A DNA stretch of 64,000 nucleotides, taken from the NCBI GenBank assembly GCA_963732845.1, contig CAVTBE010000010.1, positions 103,035 to 167,034 of the forward strand, given 5' to 3'. Shown piece after piece: positions 1 through 7,998 of the stretch. The position numbers and the translations under genes are program-made. The notes below the pieces were generated by a model, which was not told the DNA's origin, did not search any database, and saw nothing but the letters and a program-made list of their open reading frames with translations. Each line of letters begins with the position of its first letter. The first letter of the stretch is position 1. Source of the stretch: CAVSRC01 sp963732845. Lineage in GTDB: Bacteria > Pseudomonadota > Alphaproteobacteria > Rhizobiales > Kaistiaceae.

Positions 1-462
1 GGCGTTTTCGATGAGGTCCGGACGGTTTTCGCGAAACCAGATGAACTTGTTGAGAGTGTTGAAAGAAAAATGGCCAACCCCGCTGATCGCAACGGCACGA
101 TCCGGATCGATGTAGCGGGACATGTGGCTCTGCGATTCGATCGTGCGCGTGCACGACCACGAGATGACCGGAAACATCATCTCGCCCTCGGCGTCGAGGA
201 AGGTGCCGTCGCCGCCGAAAGTGGTCGCCGTGAGGCCGCGGACCCGCTTCGGGTCGATCTCGGCCGCGACGGCGCGGGTGCAGCGGTCGAGCTTTTCGAA
301 TATCTGGTCGAAGGACCAGTAGTGCCAGTCGCCATGTTTGGCATCGGGCACCGTTGCGTTCTTTTCCGAGGCGCGGGCGATCACCTTTCCGGATGTCGAT
401 ACGGCGATGGCGCGCAGGTTGGTGCTGCCGCAGTCAAGGACGATGACGCAGTCTTCACTCAT
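1..462 (-). CDS. fucK: L-fuculokinase, FGGY family (partial, N-terminal 154 residues)
   Basis: Sugar kinase of the FGGY family; L-fuculokinase phosphorylates L-fuculose to L-fuculose-1-phosphate in the cytoplasm. The translation starts MSEDCVIVLDCGSTNLRAIA, the phosphate-1 motif of the family, and continues with LTATTFGGDGTFLD, a run ending FPVISWSCTRT, and ISGVGHFSFNTLNKFIWF. These match the remembered N-terminal third of E. coli FucK closely. The ATG is at 462 and the frame is open to the window edge, so the C-terminal ATP-binding lobe lies outside. It is on the same strand as the fucR-like gene just upstream (134 bp gap) and near the aldolase that would use its product. Other FGGY substrates (D-ribulose, other 6-deoxy ketoses) cannot be excluded. 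Confidence 0.85.
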   Translation of the reverse strand, partial: MSEDCVIVLDCGSTNLRAIAVSTSGKVIARASEKNATVPDAKHGDWHYWSFDQIFEKLDRCTRAVAAEIDPKRVRGLTATTFGGDGTFLDAEGEMMFPVISWSCTRTIESQSHMSRYIDPDRAVAISGVGHFSFNTLNKFIWFRENRPDLIENA

Positions 463-596
463 GGCCGTCATTCTCGCCTAGGATGAGAACGCCCCCGATT
501 GAACCAGATGCCCTCCGGTCGTGCCTGAGGCATTTCGCTGCGGTTTCCGTCCACACGGCCATCGATCCCTCGCCTTGGTCGTCCACTGTGCCTCCA

Positions 597-1340
597 TCAC
601 TTCGGCTCACGCCGCACGGCGCCGACGACGCCGTCTTCGCTGATCCGGCAGTCGATATGCTCGGCGCGGTTGACGAGCGCGAAGGCGGTGCGATTGAACT
701 TGCTCTTGTCGCAGAGCAGCACGTTGGAATGGCTGCTGCGCAGCATCGCCTTCTTCACCCCGGCATTGAGTTCGTTGCTGTCCCAGGCGCCCTCTCCTTC
801 CTGAAAGGCGCCACAGGAATGGAAGCAGATGTCGGCCGTAAATTCGAGGATGTTGTTGACGGCAATGACCCCGAGAAAAGCGCCGTAGTTTTCGAAATAC
901 TCGCCGCCGACTGCGATCACCTTCACCTTGGGCTTGCGGACCATGTCGAAGACGATCCGCACAGAATTGGTGATGATCGTCAGCTCGACATTGGGGAGCG
1001 CCTGGGCCAGGTACCAGCAGCTCGAGCTTTGGTCGAGCATGAGCACGTCGCCTTCCCGGATCATCGGGATCGCAAGCCGCGCCATTTCCTTCTTGGCGTC
1101 GGCGTTGCGCAGCTGTCGTGAACCGAAGGCAAGCGATCCTTCGTCATTATCGAGGATCGACACCGCACCGCCATGGGTGCGGCGAACGTAGCCCCCCTCT
1201 TCGAGCGCGCGCAGGTCCCGGCGGATCGTCTCGACCGCCACGCCGAACTGCTCGGCGAGATCGGCGACGGTTGCCGAGCCGACATGGTCGACGCGATTGA
1301 CGATGTCCTTCATGCGCCCGACGAGCATTCCTCGCTCCAT
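597..1340 (-). CDS. fucR: DeoR-family transcriptional regulator, FucR-like
   Basis: DNA-binding regulator of 247 residues. The N-terminal DeoR winged helix-turn-helix (about residues 7-60) includes AEQFGVAVETIRRDLRALEE and the typical RRTHGGAV turn. The C-terminal sugar-phosphate-binding DeoRC domain follows, with LDQSSSCWYLAQALP, GAWDSNELNAG and LLCDKSKFNRTAFALV; these segments resemble E. coli FucR, which responds to fuculose-1-phosphate. The ATG at 1340 gives the usual family length. The gene lies between the kinase (same strand) and the divergent aldolase, so it probably controls both from the 284-bp intergenic region. The effector is inferred from the neighbours. Confidence 0.85.
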   Translation of the reverse strand: MERGMLVGRMKDIVNRVDHVGSATVADLAEQFGVAVETIRRDLRALEEGGYVRRTHGGAVSILDNDEGSLAFGSRQLRNADAKKEMARLAIPMIREGDVLMLDQSSSCWYLAQALPNVELTIITNSVRIVFDMVRKPKVKVIAVGGEYFENYGAFLGVIAVNNILEFTADICFHSCGAFQEGEGAWDSNELNAGVKKAMLRSSHSNVLLCDKSKFNRTAFALVNRAEHIDCRISEDGVVGAVRREPK

Positions 1341-1486
1341 TCATCCAGAAAACGGTCATAAATGGGCATCGGAGTGTATCGCGCAGTCGGGTCAGGGTTT
1401 CAAGAGAAACGGGCCAGACGGGGGTCAGGCACTGAGATTCATGAGCAAATGCGTGGCTTTAGTCGCCCGCTGCAAGCCGTCGCTGT

Positions 1487-1502
1487 CGACATGAATATGT
1501 CG
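1487..1502. promoter_or_regulatory. Palindrome in the fucR-fucA intergenic region, candidate operator
   Basis: A perfect inverted repeat CGACAT-GAAT-ATGTCG lies between the divergent fucR-like and fucA genes. A weaker repeat, GTTTC-AAGA-GAAAC, lies at 1397-1410. Either could be the binding site of the DeoR protein; this is inference from position and symmetry only. Confidence 0.35.
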
Positions 1503-1624
1503 CGGGTCGTGGCGTTGCCTTCCCTTGTTGCGGCGATTTTTGCCTGCTAAAACGGGCGCTAACGGGCAGGCGTGCGAACCAGAGCGTGCCGTCCGGCGAT
1601 TTTTTGGAAAACTGGGAAGCAAAG

Positions 1625-2275
1625 ATGAGTGACACAACCGCCTTGCGCCAAAGCATCATCGACGCATGCATCGAAATGAATGCGAGTGGTCTCAACCAGG
1701 GTACGTCCGGCAATATCAGCGTGCGTCAGGACGGCGGCATGCTGATTACCCCGTCCGGCGTCGCCTACGACAAGATGACGCCCGACGAGTTGGTCTTTGT
1801 CAGCGACGACGGCCAATACGCCGAGGATATGGTGCCGTCGACCGAGTGGCGCTTCCATCTCGCCAGCTATCGCGCCCGTCCCGATGCGGGTGCAGTCGTG
1901 CATAATCACGCGCTGCATTGCGCGATCGTTTCGATCCTCAACAAACCCATTCCGGCGATCCATTACATGGTCGCCGTTGCCGGGGGCACCGATATCCCGG
2001 TCGTCGAATATGCGACCTACGGGACGCAGGAACTCTCCGACTATGTCGAGGCGGGGCTCAGGAACCGCAAGGCCATCCTGCTGCGCCATCACGGCATGAT
2101 CGCAACGGGCCCGACGCTGGCAAACGCCATGTGGCTGGCCATTGAGGTCGAAACCCTCGCCAAGATGTACGTCAACCTGCTTCAGATCACCGACACGCCA
2201 CCGGTGCTCTCCGATAAGCAGATCCAGATCGTCCTCGACAAGATCGCCGGTTACGGTCTGAGGGAAAAAACCTAG
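1625..2275 (+). CDS. fucA: L-fuculose-phosphate aldolase (class II aldolase/adducin family)
   Basis: Zinc-dependent class II aldolase of 216 residues that cleaves L-fuculose-1-phosphate to dihydroxyacetone phosphate and L-lactaldehyde. Family landmarks are visible: GTSGNISVR (phosphate-binding turn, residues 26-34), catalytic Glu74 in STEWRFH, zinc ligands His93 and His95 in VVHNHALH and His156 in LRHHGMIA. Similarity to E. coli FucA extends to the C-terminus (YGLREKT). An in-frame GTG at 1586 would add 13 residues, but the ATG at 1625 follows an AAG-rich ribosome site and matches the family start. It is divergent from the kinase and fucR-like genes and convergent with the epimerase gene. Confidence 0.9.
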   Translation: MSDTTALRQSIIDACIEMNASGLNQGTSGNISVRQDGGMLITPSGVAYDKMTPDELVFVSDDGQYAEDMVPSTEWRFHLASYRARPDAGAVVHNHALHCAIVSILNKPIPAIHYMVAVAGGTDIPVVEYATYGTQELSDYVEAGLRNRKAILLRHHGMIATGPTLANAMWLAIEVETLAKMYVNLLQITDTPPVLSDKQIQIVLDKIAGYGLREKT

Positions 2276-2381
2276 CCGCGGCGAAATTCCGCAACACATA
2301 TGGCGGTCACGTGCCGTCGGCGGCGCGCGAGCAGGTCGCGCGCCGCGGCAAGACGAGCCGGAAAGCCGACCGTGAGCCCTG

Positions 2382-3230
2382 TCAGATCAGCCGATATTGC
2401 GCGGCCTTGTTGCGCAGGAAGGGCAGACCCTTGGACATGACCGCCTCGCGGCTCTCGGCCACCGGACGCCAGACGGACAGCCCGAAGGCGATCTCGGGCA
2501 TCATGTTGATGAAGCTCTCCATCGCCAGGGCGCCCTTGTAGCCGATCGCCGCCAGCGTCGCGAAAATCTCGTCCCAACCGCAGGTGCCCTCGCCCGGCGT
2601 GCCGCGATCGCTTTCGCTGAGATGGATGTATTTCAAGAACTCGCGCGCATCGAGGATGCCGTTGCCGACGCCCTTCTCCTCGATGTTCATGTGGTAGGTG
2701 TCGAGATGGATGAAGATGTTGTCGGCGCCAACCTTGTGGACCATGTCGCGCGCCTGCCACCCGGTATTGATGAGGTGGTTCTCGTAGCGGTTCACCGGCT
2801 CGATGCCGAACAGTAGGCCGATCTTCTTGGCATAGGCCGCCGACGCCTTCAGCGTCTTGGCGACATTGTCGAGTTCGGCGGCGGTCGGCGGAAATCCCGT
2901 GCGTTCGCCGATGCCGCCATAGGTGACGCCGGAGAGCGCTTCGGCACCGCAGGCCTTGGTCTTGTCGAGGGCAAGCTGCAGGTACTCGATGGCATCGTCG
3001 GGATGGGCGGAGGGCCAGCATTCCTGCGGCAAGCCGAGCGAGCAGACTGCGCGCAGTTTGTGCTGGTCCAACAGGGCGCGGGTGTGTTCGGTGTCGATGT
3101 CGCGTGGGCGCAGCATCGGTATTTCGATGAAATCGACACCATACTGCTTGGCCCCGATCACTGCCCGTTCGGCGCCGGCGCGATCCCAGTTCATCGTCCA
3201 CATGCTGGTGTGGACGCCAAAACCTTCCAT
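2382..3230 (-). CDS. Sugar isomerase/epimerase, D-tagatose 3-epimerase-like TIM barrel
   Basis: A 282-residue protein of the AP-endonuclease-2-type TIM-barrel epimerases (D-tagatose/D-psicose/L-ribulose 3-epimerase group). The expected metal and catalytic residues are present: Glu in FGIEPVNRYENH, Asp in FIHLDTYHMNIEE, His in KYIHLSESDRG and Glu in ALAMESF. Such enzymes epimerise free ketoses at C3 using Mn or Co. Its stop precedes the aldolase stop region tail to tail, and it is followed upstream by permease genes on the same strand with a 4-bp gap, so it is the last gene of the importer operon. It may convert the imported sugar into the kinase substrate. Substrate unknown. Confidence 0.8.
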   Translation of the reverse strand: MEGFGVHTSMWTMNWDRAGAERAVIGAKQYGVDFIEIPMLRPRDIDTEHTRALLDQHKLRAVCSLGLPQECWPSAHPDDAIEYLQLALDKTKACGAEALSGVTYGGIGERTGFPPTAAELDNVAKTLKASAAYAKKIGLLFGIEPVNRYENHLINTGWQARDMVHKVGADNIFIHLDTYHMNIEEKGVGNGILDAREFLKYIHLSESDRGTPGEGTCGWDEIFATLAAIGYKGALAMESFINMMPEIAFGLSVWRPVAESREAVMSKGLPFLRNKAAQYRLI

Positions 3231-3234
3231 GGTG

Positions 3235-4230
3235 TCAGCCCCTTCTGAAAAAGCGGATTAGCGAGGAGATTTGTTCCGATCGCAGAATCATCACGGCGAT
3301 CAGGAACAGACCCCAGACCGCGGTGGCGAGATGCTGGTTGGCTCCGACCAGGTTGAGCCCCGAGGAGAAGATCTGGAGGATCAGGATCGACAGGATCACC
3401 GGCACGACCTTGCCGTAGCCGCCGAACGGGTCGATGCCGCCGAGGAAGATGGCGAGCACCGTGACCAGCAGCAGCGCTTCGCCGTGTCCGACGCGTACCG
3501 AGTTGAAGCGGGCGAGCATCAGGATGCCGGCGAGGGCGCAGATCACGCCCGAAAGCGCATAGATCGCGACAAGGGTGCGCTTGGTGTTGATGCCGGCATA
3601 TTCCGCCGCGTTGATGTTCGAGCCGACCATGTAGACGCCGAAGCCGTGCCGGCTGCGTCTGAGAAGGATGTGCCAGGCGATGGCCACGAGAACGAAAACG
3701 ATCAGAGGCATCGGCACGCCCAGCACCGTTCCGTGGCCAAGCAACCCGATGGTTTCGGGAAAGCCCGAAATATCGCCGCCCTTGGTCAGAAACTCCCCAA
3801 GGCCGCGCAGAAAGATCATCATGGCCAGCGAAACCAGGATCGGATGGGCGCCGATATAGGCGACCACCGCGCCTTCGATCGCTCCCGCCAGGGCGCCCAC
3901 CAAGAGGGCGGCCATCACACCCATCAGGATGGCCACGACTCCGGCGTCGGGACCGCCGTCCCGCAGCATGAACCAGGCAAAGGTCAGCCCGGAAAAATTG
4001 GCGGTGTAGATGATGGCGAGATTGAACCCGCCCGAGATCATCGGCGCCAGCATGGCGATGGTGAGCAGCCCGAGAAGCGGTGCCTGGAAGCCCATCGAGG
4101 CGAAGTTCGCCTCGGTCAGGAACTTGGGCGTGGCGAGGCTGAAGGCGGCGATGATGATGACCATCAACACCAGAAGGCCGAGCGTTTCGCTGCCAAGCGT
4201 GTCCCGGACGCGGGTAAGACTGAACCTCAT
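3235..4230 (-). CDS. Sugar ABC transporter permease, RbsC/AraH type (1 of 2)
   Basis: A hydrophobic 331-residue inner-membrane protein of the branched-chain amino acid/ribose permease superfamily. It has about 8-10 membrane segments and the family motif for ATPase contact near GFGVYMVGSNINAAEYAGIN (the EAA-like loop). It pairs with the neighbouring permease of equal length, so the channel is probably a heterodimer. Its start overlaps the stop of the upstream permease gene by 4 bp (4227-4230), which indicates translational coupling. The pathway is inferred from the adjoining fucose-type genes. Confidence 0.85.
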   Translation of the reverse strand: MRFSLTRVRDTLGSETLGLLVLMVIIIAAFSLATPKFLTEANFASMGFQAPLLGLLTIAMLAPMISGGFNLAIIYTANFSGLTFAWFMLRDGGPDAGVVAILMGVMAALLVGALAGAIEGAVVAYIGAHPILVSLAMMIFLRGLGEFLTKGGDISGFPETIGLLGHGTVLGVPMPLIVFVLVAIAWHILLRRSRHGFGVYMVGSNINAAEYAGINTKRTLVAIYALSGVICALAGILMLARFNSVRVGHGEALLLVTVLAIFLGGIDPFGGYGKVVPVILSILILQIFSSGLNLVGANQHLATAVWGLFLIAVMILRSEQISSLIRFFRRG

Positions 4231-5222
4231 TTCGCCGTCTCCCCCCGGGTTGTCGACAACCGGCCGAACGACATGTTTCCCGTCGAAATTGCCACAAGGA
4301 TCGCCGCGCCGATGATCATCTTGAACGCGAACGGCGATATGCCGAGCAAGTTGAGCCCGTTCTGGATGACCGCGACGAACATCACCCCGAGAACGGCTCC
4401 GATGACCGACCCTTTCCCACCGCCGAGGCGTGCTCCGCCGAGGACGACGGCGGCGAGAACTTCAAGCTCGCGGCCCGCCAATGCGTTGGGCACCACTTCC
4501 TGGACGATGTTCACCTGCATCAGGGCGGCGATCCCCGCCATCAGCCCGCACCAGCCGAAGGCCAGGGCCTGCATGGCCGCGAGGCTGACGCCCGCCCGGC
4601 GGGCGCCTTCCGGATTGTCCCCGAAGGCGTAGAGCTGGCGGCCGAGGTTCGTTCGCTGAATCAGGAACCAGGTTGCGGCCACGCAGACGACCATGACAGC
4701 CACCGGCAGGGTCAGTTCGGACCAGGCTCCGTCCGCCGACTGATGCTCAAACAGCGCCACGCGATCGGTCCACCAGTCGGGAAGATTGTAAATGCTGCGG
4801 CCGTGGGTCGCGAACATCAGCAGCCCGAAGAAGGCGTTGAAGGTGGCGATGGTGACCACGATCGAAATGATGCGGAAACGGTGGATCAGGGTGGCGTTGA
4901 TCAGACCAAGCCCGATCCCGATGGCGCCGCAGAAGATGAAGCCGAGAACCCAGTTGCCGCCGCCCATGCCTATCAGGAGGGTGGCCGCGATGTACTGGAC
5001 CACCGAGGAGGCGACCGCGAACGAGATGTCGATGCCGCCGGCGATCAGCACCACCAGAAGGCCGACGGCCCAGATCAGGTTGACCGAGCTGTTGTTGAGA
5101 AGGGAGGTCAGGTTGCCGAGGCCGAGGAACGTGTCGGTCGTCAGCGACAGGAGGATACAGACGAGGGCCAGAGCAACGAACAGACGGAATTCGATCTGAC
5201 GGTGCCGCAGTATGTCACGCAT
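4227..5222 (-). CDS. Sugar ABC transporter permease, RbsC type (2 of 2)
   Basis: Second permease of the importer, 331 residues. It begins MRDILRHRQIEFRLFVALAL and contains GLLVVLIAGGIDISFAVASS, the conserved GGIDIS element of RbsC-like permeases, and AFGDNPEGARRAGVS, the ATPase-coupling loop. The C-terminal half contains VVLGGARLGGGKGSVIGAVLG, typical of the family. The ATG at 5222 overlaps the 3' end of the ATPase gene by 8 bp. The gene order binding protein-ATPase-permease-permease resembles lsr- and rhamnose-type importers. Confidence 0.85.
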   Translation of the reverse strand: MRDILRHRQIEFRLFVALALVCILLSLTTDTFLGLGNLTSLLNNSSVNLIWAVGLLVVLIAGGIDISFAVASSVVQYIAATLLIGMGGGNWVLGFIFCGAIGIGLGLINATLIHRFRIISIVVTIATFNAFFGLLMFATHGRSIYNLPDWWTDRVALFEHQSADGAWSELTLPVAVMVVCVAATWFLIQRTNLGRQLYAFGDNPEGARRAGVSLAAMQALAFGWCGLMAGIAALMQVNIVQEVVPNALAGRELEVLAAVVLGGARLGGGKGSVIGAVLGVMFVAVIQNGLNLLGISPFAFKMIIGAAILVAISTGNMSFGRLSTTRGETAK

Positions 5223-6720
5223 AGATCGCTTTCTCGAGTTGGCTGACGGTTATCGCGTGGGGATCGTAGCTCTCGGTGATGCGTCCCTCGACCATGTGCA
5301 GAACGCGATCCGTGTTGAAGAGGACCTCGGTCACTTCGTCGGAGATCATCAGGATCCCGAGCCCGCGATCGGCCAGTTCGCGCACGATGCGGAAGATACC
5401 TGCGCGCGCGCCGACGTCGACCCCCACCGTGGGGCTGTCGAGGATGAGAACCTTCGGCTCGGTCGCCAGGCACTTGGCCAACACGGTCTTCTGCTGGTTC
5501 CCGCCGGACAGGGTCGCAATCAGGTCGCTGGACAGGCCAATCTTGATGCCGAGGCGCTCCACCCAGTGCTGCGCCAGGGCTTGCTTCTTGGCCGCGGAGA
5601 TCAGCCCGAACCGGTCAAGCAGACGCTTGAGCACCGAGATCGCGATGTTGTCGGCAATCGACTGCTTCTGCAGGAGGCCGAGTTGCAGCCGGTCTTCGGA
5701 GACATAGGCGAGGCCGCAGGCAATCGCGTCGCGGATGGAGGCGGGGTGATAGGGCTGACCGTTCAGCAGCATCTCGCCGCTGGCCGGTCGGCTCATCCCG
5801 ATCATCGCATGAGCCAGTTCGGTGCGGCCGGCCCCGATCAGGCCGGTCAGGCCGACGACTTCGCCCGCCCGGATGGTCAGGCTGATGTCGGTGAACTGGC
5901 CGGGCAGGGTGAGATGTCGCGTTTCGAACACGACCTTGGCGTCTCCGACGTCGCGGGCGGAGACAGTGCTTTCCAGCAGGTGTCCCGTCATGAGTTCGCC
6001 GAGACGGGCCTGGGTCATGTCCTTGGTCGGGAAGACGCCGACCAGCTTGCCGTCGCGCAGGACCGTCACGCGCTCGGAAATTTCGAGCACTTCGGCCAGC
6101 CGGTGGCTGACGAAGACGACCGCCACACCGTCGGCCGACAGCTTGCGCACGATGTCGAGGAGCCGATTGGTTTCGGACTGGGTCAGCGAGGACGTCGGCT
6201 CGTCCATGAAGATCAGGCGCGCGTCGTTGACGAGGGCGCGCGCGATCGCCACCACCTGGCGCATGGCGATCGGCAGGGTCTCGAGGGGCCGTTCGAGGTT
6301 GAGCTCGATCCCCAGCCGCGACAGCGCCTCGGTCGCCCGGGTCCGCATGGCCGCGTAGTTCACGCCCCGCGGGGTCAGGCCGACGAGGGAATCGAAGGCG
6401 ATGTTTTCGGCAACCGACATGTTGGCGAAGAGCGCAAGATCCTGCCATATCACCGACACGCCCTTGGCGCGGGCGTGGACCGGCGTGATCGAGTGCAATT
6501 TTTCGCCGAAGATTTCGATGAGATCGGCTTCGTCCGGCTGATAGACGCCGGTCACGATCTTGATCAGAGTTGACTTGCCGGAGCCGTTTTCGCCGGCAAG
6601 GCAATGCACTTCGCCGGCACGCACTTCGAAGTCGACAGCGTCGAGCGCCTTGACGCCCCCGAAATGCTTACTGATGCCCCTCAGTCGCAAGGCAAACCGG
6701 TCGGTCCCGGTGCTAGTCAT
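5215..6720 (-). CDS. Sugar ABC transporter ATP-binding protein with two ATPase domains (RbsA/XylG type)
   Basis: A 501-residue double nucleotide-binding protein that energises sugar uptake. The first domain has Walker A GENGSGKST, a Q-loop in VIWQDLALF and Walker B LIFMDEPTSSL. The second has the signature LSGGNQQKTVLAKCLA followed by VLILDSPTVGVDVGAR. As is common in RbsA-type proteins, the second Walker A is degenerate (LTGLIGAGRTEL). A GTG one codon upstream of the ATG is also possible. The gene is separated from the upstream binding-protein gene by a stem-loop at 6743-6766. Confidence 0.9.
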   Translation of the reverse strand: MTSTGTDRFALRLRGISKHFGGVKALDAVDFEVRAGEVHCLAGENGSGKSTLIKIVTGVYQPDEADLIEIFGEKLHSITPVHARAKGVSVIWQDLALFANMSVAENIAFDSLVGLTPRGVNYAAMRTRATEALSRLGIELNLERPLETLPIAMRQVVAIARALVNDARLIFMDEPTSSLTQSETNRLLDIVRKLSADGVAVVFVSHRLAEVLEISERVTVLRDGKLVGVFPTKDMTQARLGELMTGHLLESTVSARDVGDAKVVFETRHLTLPGQFTDISLTIRAGEVVGLTGLIGAGRTELAHAMIGMSRPASGEMLLNGQPYHPASIRDAIACGLAYVSEDRLQLGLLQKQSIADNIAISVLKRLLDRFGLISAAKKQALAQHWVERLGIKIGLSSDLIATLSGGNQQKTVLAKCLATEPKVLILDSPTVGVDVGARAGIFRIVRELADRGLGILMISDEVTEVLFNTDRVLHMVEGRITESYDPHAITVSQLEKAIYA

Positions 6721-6742
6721 CACGCCGTTCCTCGGGCAGGTG

Positions 6743-6766
6743 CTGCGGGCACCTGGGCGCCCGCAG
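6743..6766 (-). terminator. Intergenic stem-loop between binding-protein and ATPase genes
   Basis: Perfect 8-bp arms CTGCGGGC and GCCCGCAG with an 8-nt loop lie in the 78-bp gap of the importer operon. No T-tract follows on the minus strand. It probably acts as an mRNA-stabilising or partially terminating structure that raises binding-protein levels over the membrane components. Confidence 0.5.
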
Positions 6767-6798
6767 CGAGACGTTCAACCGCGTTGAATGACGGAGAC

Positions 6799-7779
6799 CT
6801 AGAGGCCCTTCGCGGCCAGGTCGTCCACCGTCGTGTCGTTCAGCTCAAGGAGGTTGTCGGTGATGATGTTCTTGGTGGCTGGGTCAGGGTGAACGACGCC
6901 GAGACCGGGAATATCCATGCCATCCGTGATCGCCTGGCCTTCGGCCAGCATCTTGCCCATGGTGACGAAGATTTCGCCGGCCAGCGCGGGGTTCCACATG
7001 TAGCCGCCGGTCAACACGCCCTCATGGACGAGCTTGGCGCCCTGCCCGGGCGAGAACGGGCCGAGCACGAAGACCTGCCCGCCGAGATGACGCTCAGCGA
7101 TGGCGCGGCCGGCACCGATCGGGCCCTGGCTGCCGAACGCGAGGAAGCCCTTGAGGTCGGGGTTCGCCGACAACAGGTCGAGCGCGGTCTTGCGGCTTTC
7201 ATCGACATTCTCGGCCACGCCGTAGCGATCGCCGACCGGCTGCAGGTCGGGACGATTGGCCTTCAGCCAGGCGATGGCTGCATCGGCCCAGGCGTTATGA
7301 AGCGGAACGGTCAGCGAGCCGACATAAACCGCATATTTGCCCGGTCCCTTGATCTTTTCGGACATAAGCTTGGCATGCGCCTCGCCGAAGCCCTTGGCCG
7401 ACGCGAGTTCGAAATCCCAGTTCTTGTTCTGGATGCCCGGGCCTTCATGGACGAGGACCTTGATGCCCGCATCGAGGGCTTTCTTGAGCACCGGCTCGAG
7501 GGCTTTTTCGTCGTTCGGCACCACGCCGATCACGTCCACGCCCTTGGCAATCAAGTCCTCGATGGCCTGCACCTGCAGTGACGGGTCGGCCGAAGTCGGA
7601 CCGATCATCTCGGCCGTCACGCCCAATTCAGCGGCTCTCTTGTTGATGCCTTCTTCCATCGCGTTGAACCATGGAATGCCACCGATCTTCACGACGACAC
7701 CGATTTCCGTGGCGGGCGCCGCAGTGGCCAGCCCCATCAGCAACGCAAATGCGCCGGCAAACGCCAAATGCTTCTTCAT
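6799..7779 (-). CDS. Sugar ABC transporter substrate-binding protein, RbsB/LsrB-like
   Basis: Periplasmic type I binding protein of 326 residues and first gene of the importer operon. It starts MKKHLAFAGAFALLMGLATA, a signal peptide with likely cleavage after APA-TE. The family fold begins IGVVVKIGGIPWFNAMEEGI and includes LIAKGVDVIGVVPNDEKAL. Similarity is to the LsrB/RhaS side of the family rather than classic RbsB. A GGAGGAAC ribosome site precedes the ATG. The promoter region upstream holds two LacI-type operators, so the divergent LacI gene is the probable regulator. The ligand is not determined; a 6-deoxy sugar or ketose fits the neighbours. Confidence 0.85.
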   Translation of the reverse strand: MKKHLAFAGAFALLMGLATAAPATEIGVVVKIGGIPWFNAMEEGINKRAAELGVTAEMIGPTSADPSLQVQAIEDLIAKGVDVIGVVPNDEKALEPVLKKALDAGIKVLVHEGPGIQNKNWDFELASAKGFGEAHAKLMSEKIKGPGKYAVYVGSLTVPLHNAWADAAIAWLKANRPDLQPVGDRYGVAENVDESRKTALDLLSANPDLKGFLAFGSQGPIGAGRAIAERHLGGQVFVLGPFSPGQGAKLVHEGVLTGGYMWNPALAGEIFVTMGKMLAEGQAITDGMDIPGLGVVHPDPATKNIITDNLLELNDTTVDDLAAKGL

Positions 7780-7835
7780 TCGTTCCTCCCTTTGGGGTTC
7801 CTCCCCCCACAGACCGCCCCTGGATCGAGCGGCAG

Positions 7836-7861
7836 CAATTGAACAATCGATTGTGCAATTG
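7836..7861. promoter_or_regulatory. LacI-type operator O1, 26-bp near-perfect palindrome
   Basis: Left half CAATTGaACAATC and right half GATTGTgCAATTG are inverse complements except for one position (lower case). It lies 57 bp upstream of the binding-protein ATG, in the gap between that gene and the divergent LacI gene. The central CG step is typical of LacI/PurR-family sites. Confidence 0.75.
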
Positions 7862-7918
7862 CCGTCTGAAAAATGCCTTCAGACCCACAACGCAGACTGG
7901 ACTGAAGGGCGCGACATG

Positions 7919-7940
7919 CTGCACAATCGATATTGCAATA
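7919..7940. promoter_or_regulatory. LacI-type operator O2, second copy
   Basis: Contains TGCACAATCGATATTGCAAT, which keeps the TGCACAATCGAT half of O1 exactly and a slightly diverged second half. It lies about 80 bp from O1, on the LacI side of the intergenic region. This arrangement is compatible with looping and autoregulation. Confidence 0.65.
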
Positions 7941-7998
7941 TACACCGGTCGGGGTTCTGGATGTCAAGGCCATGGACCCCGGACTCGACCAGTTACGC

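Noticed and set aside
1397..1410. GTTTC-AAGA-GAAAC as FucR operator
   Set aside because: Five-bp arms are easily found by chance; the palindrome at 1487 is better.
3271..6573. Two 453-residue plus-strand frames opposite the permease and ATPase genes
   Set aside because: His/Asp/Arg-rich shadow translations with no family resemblance.
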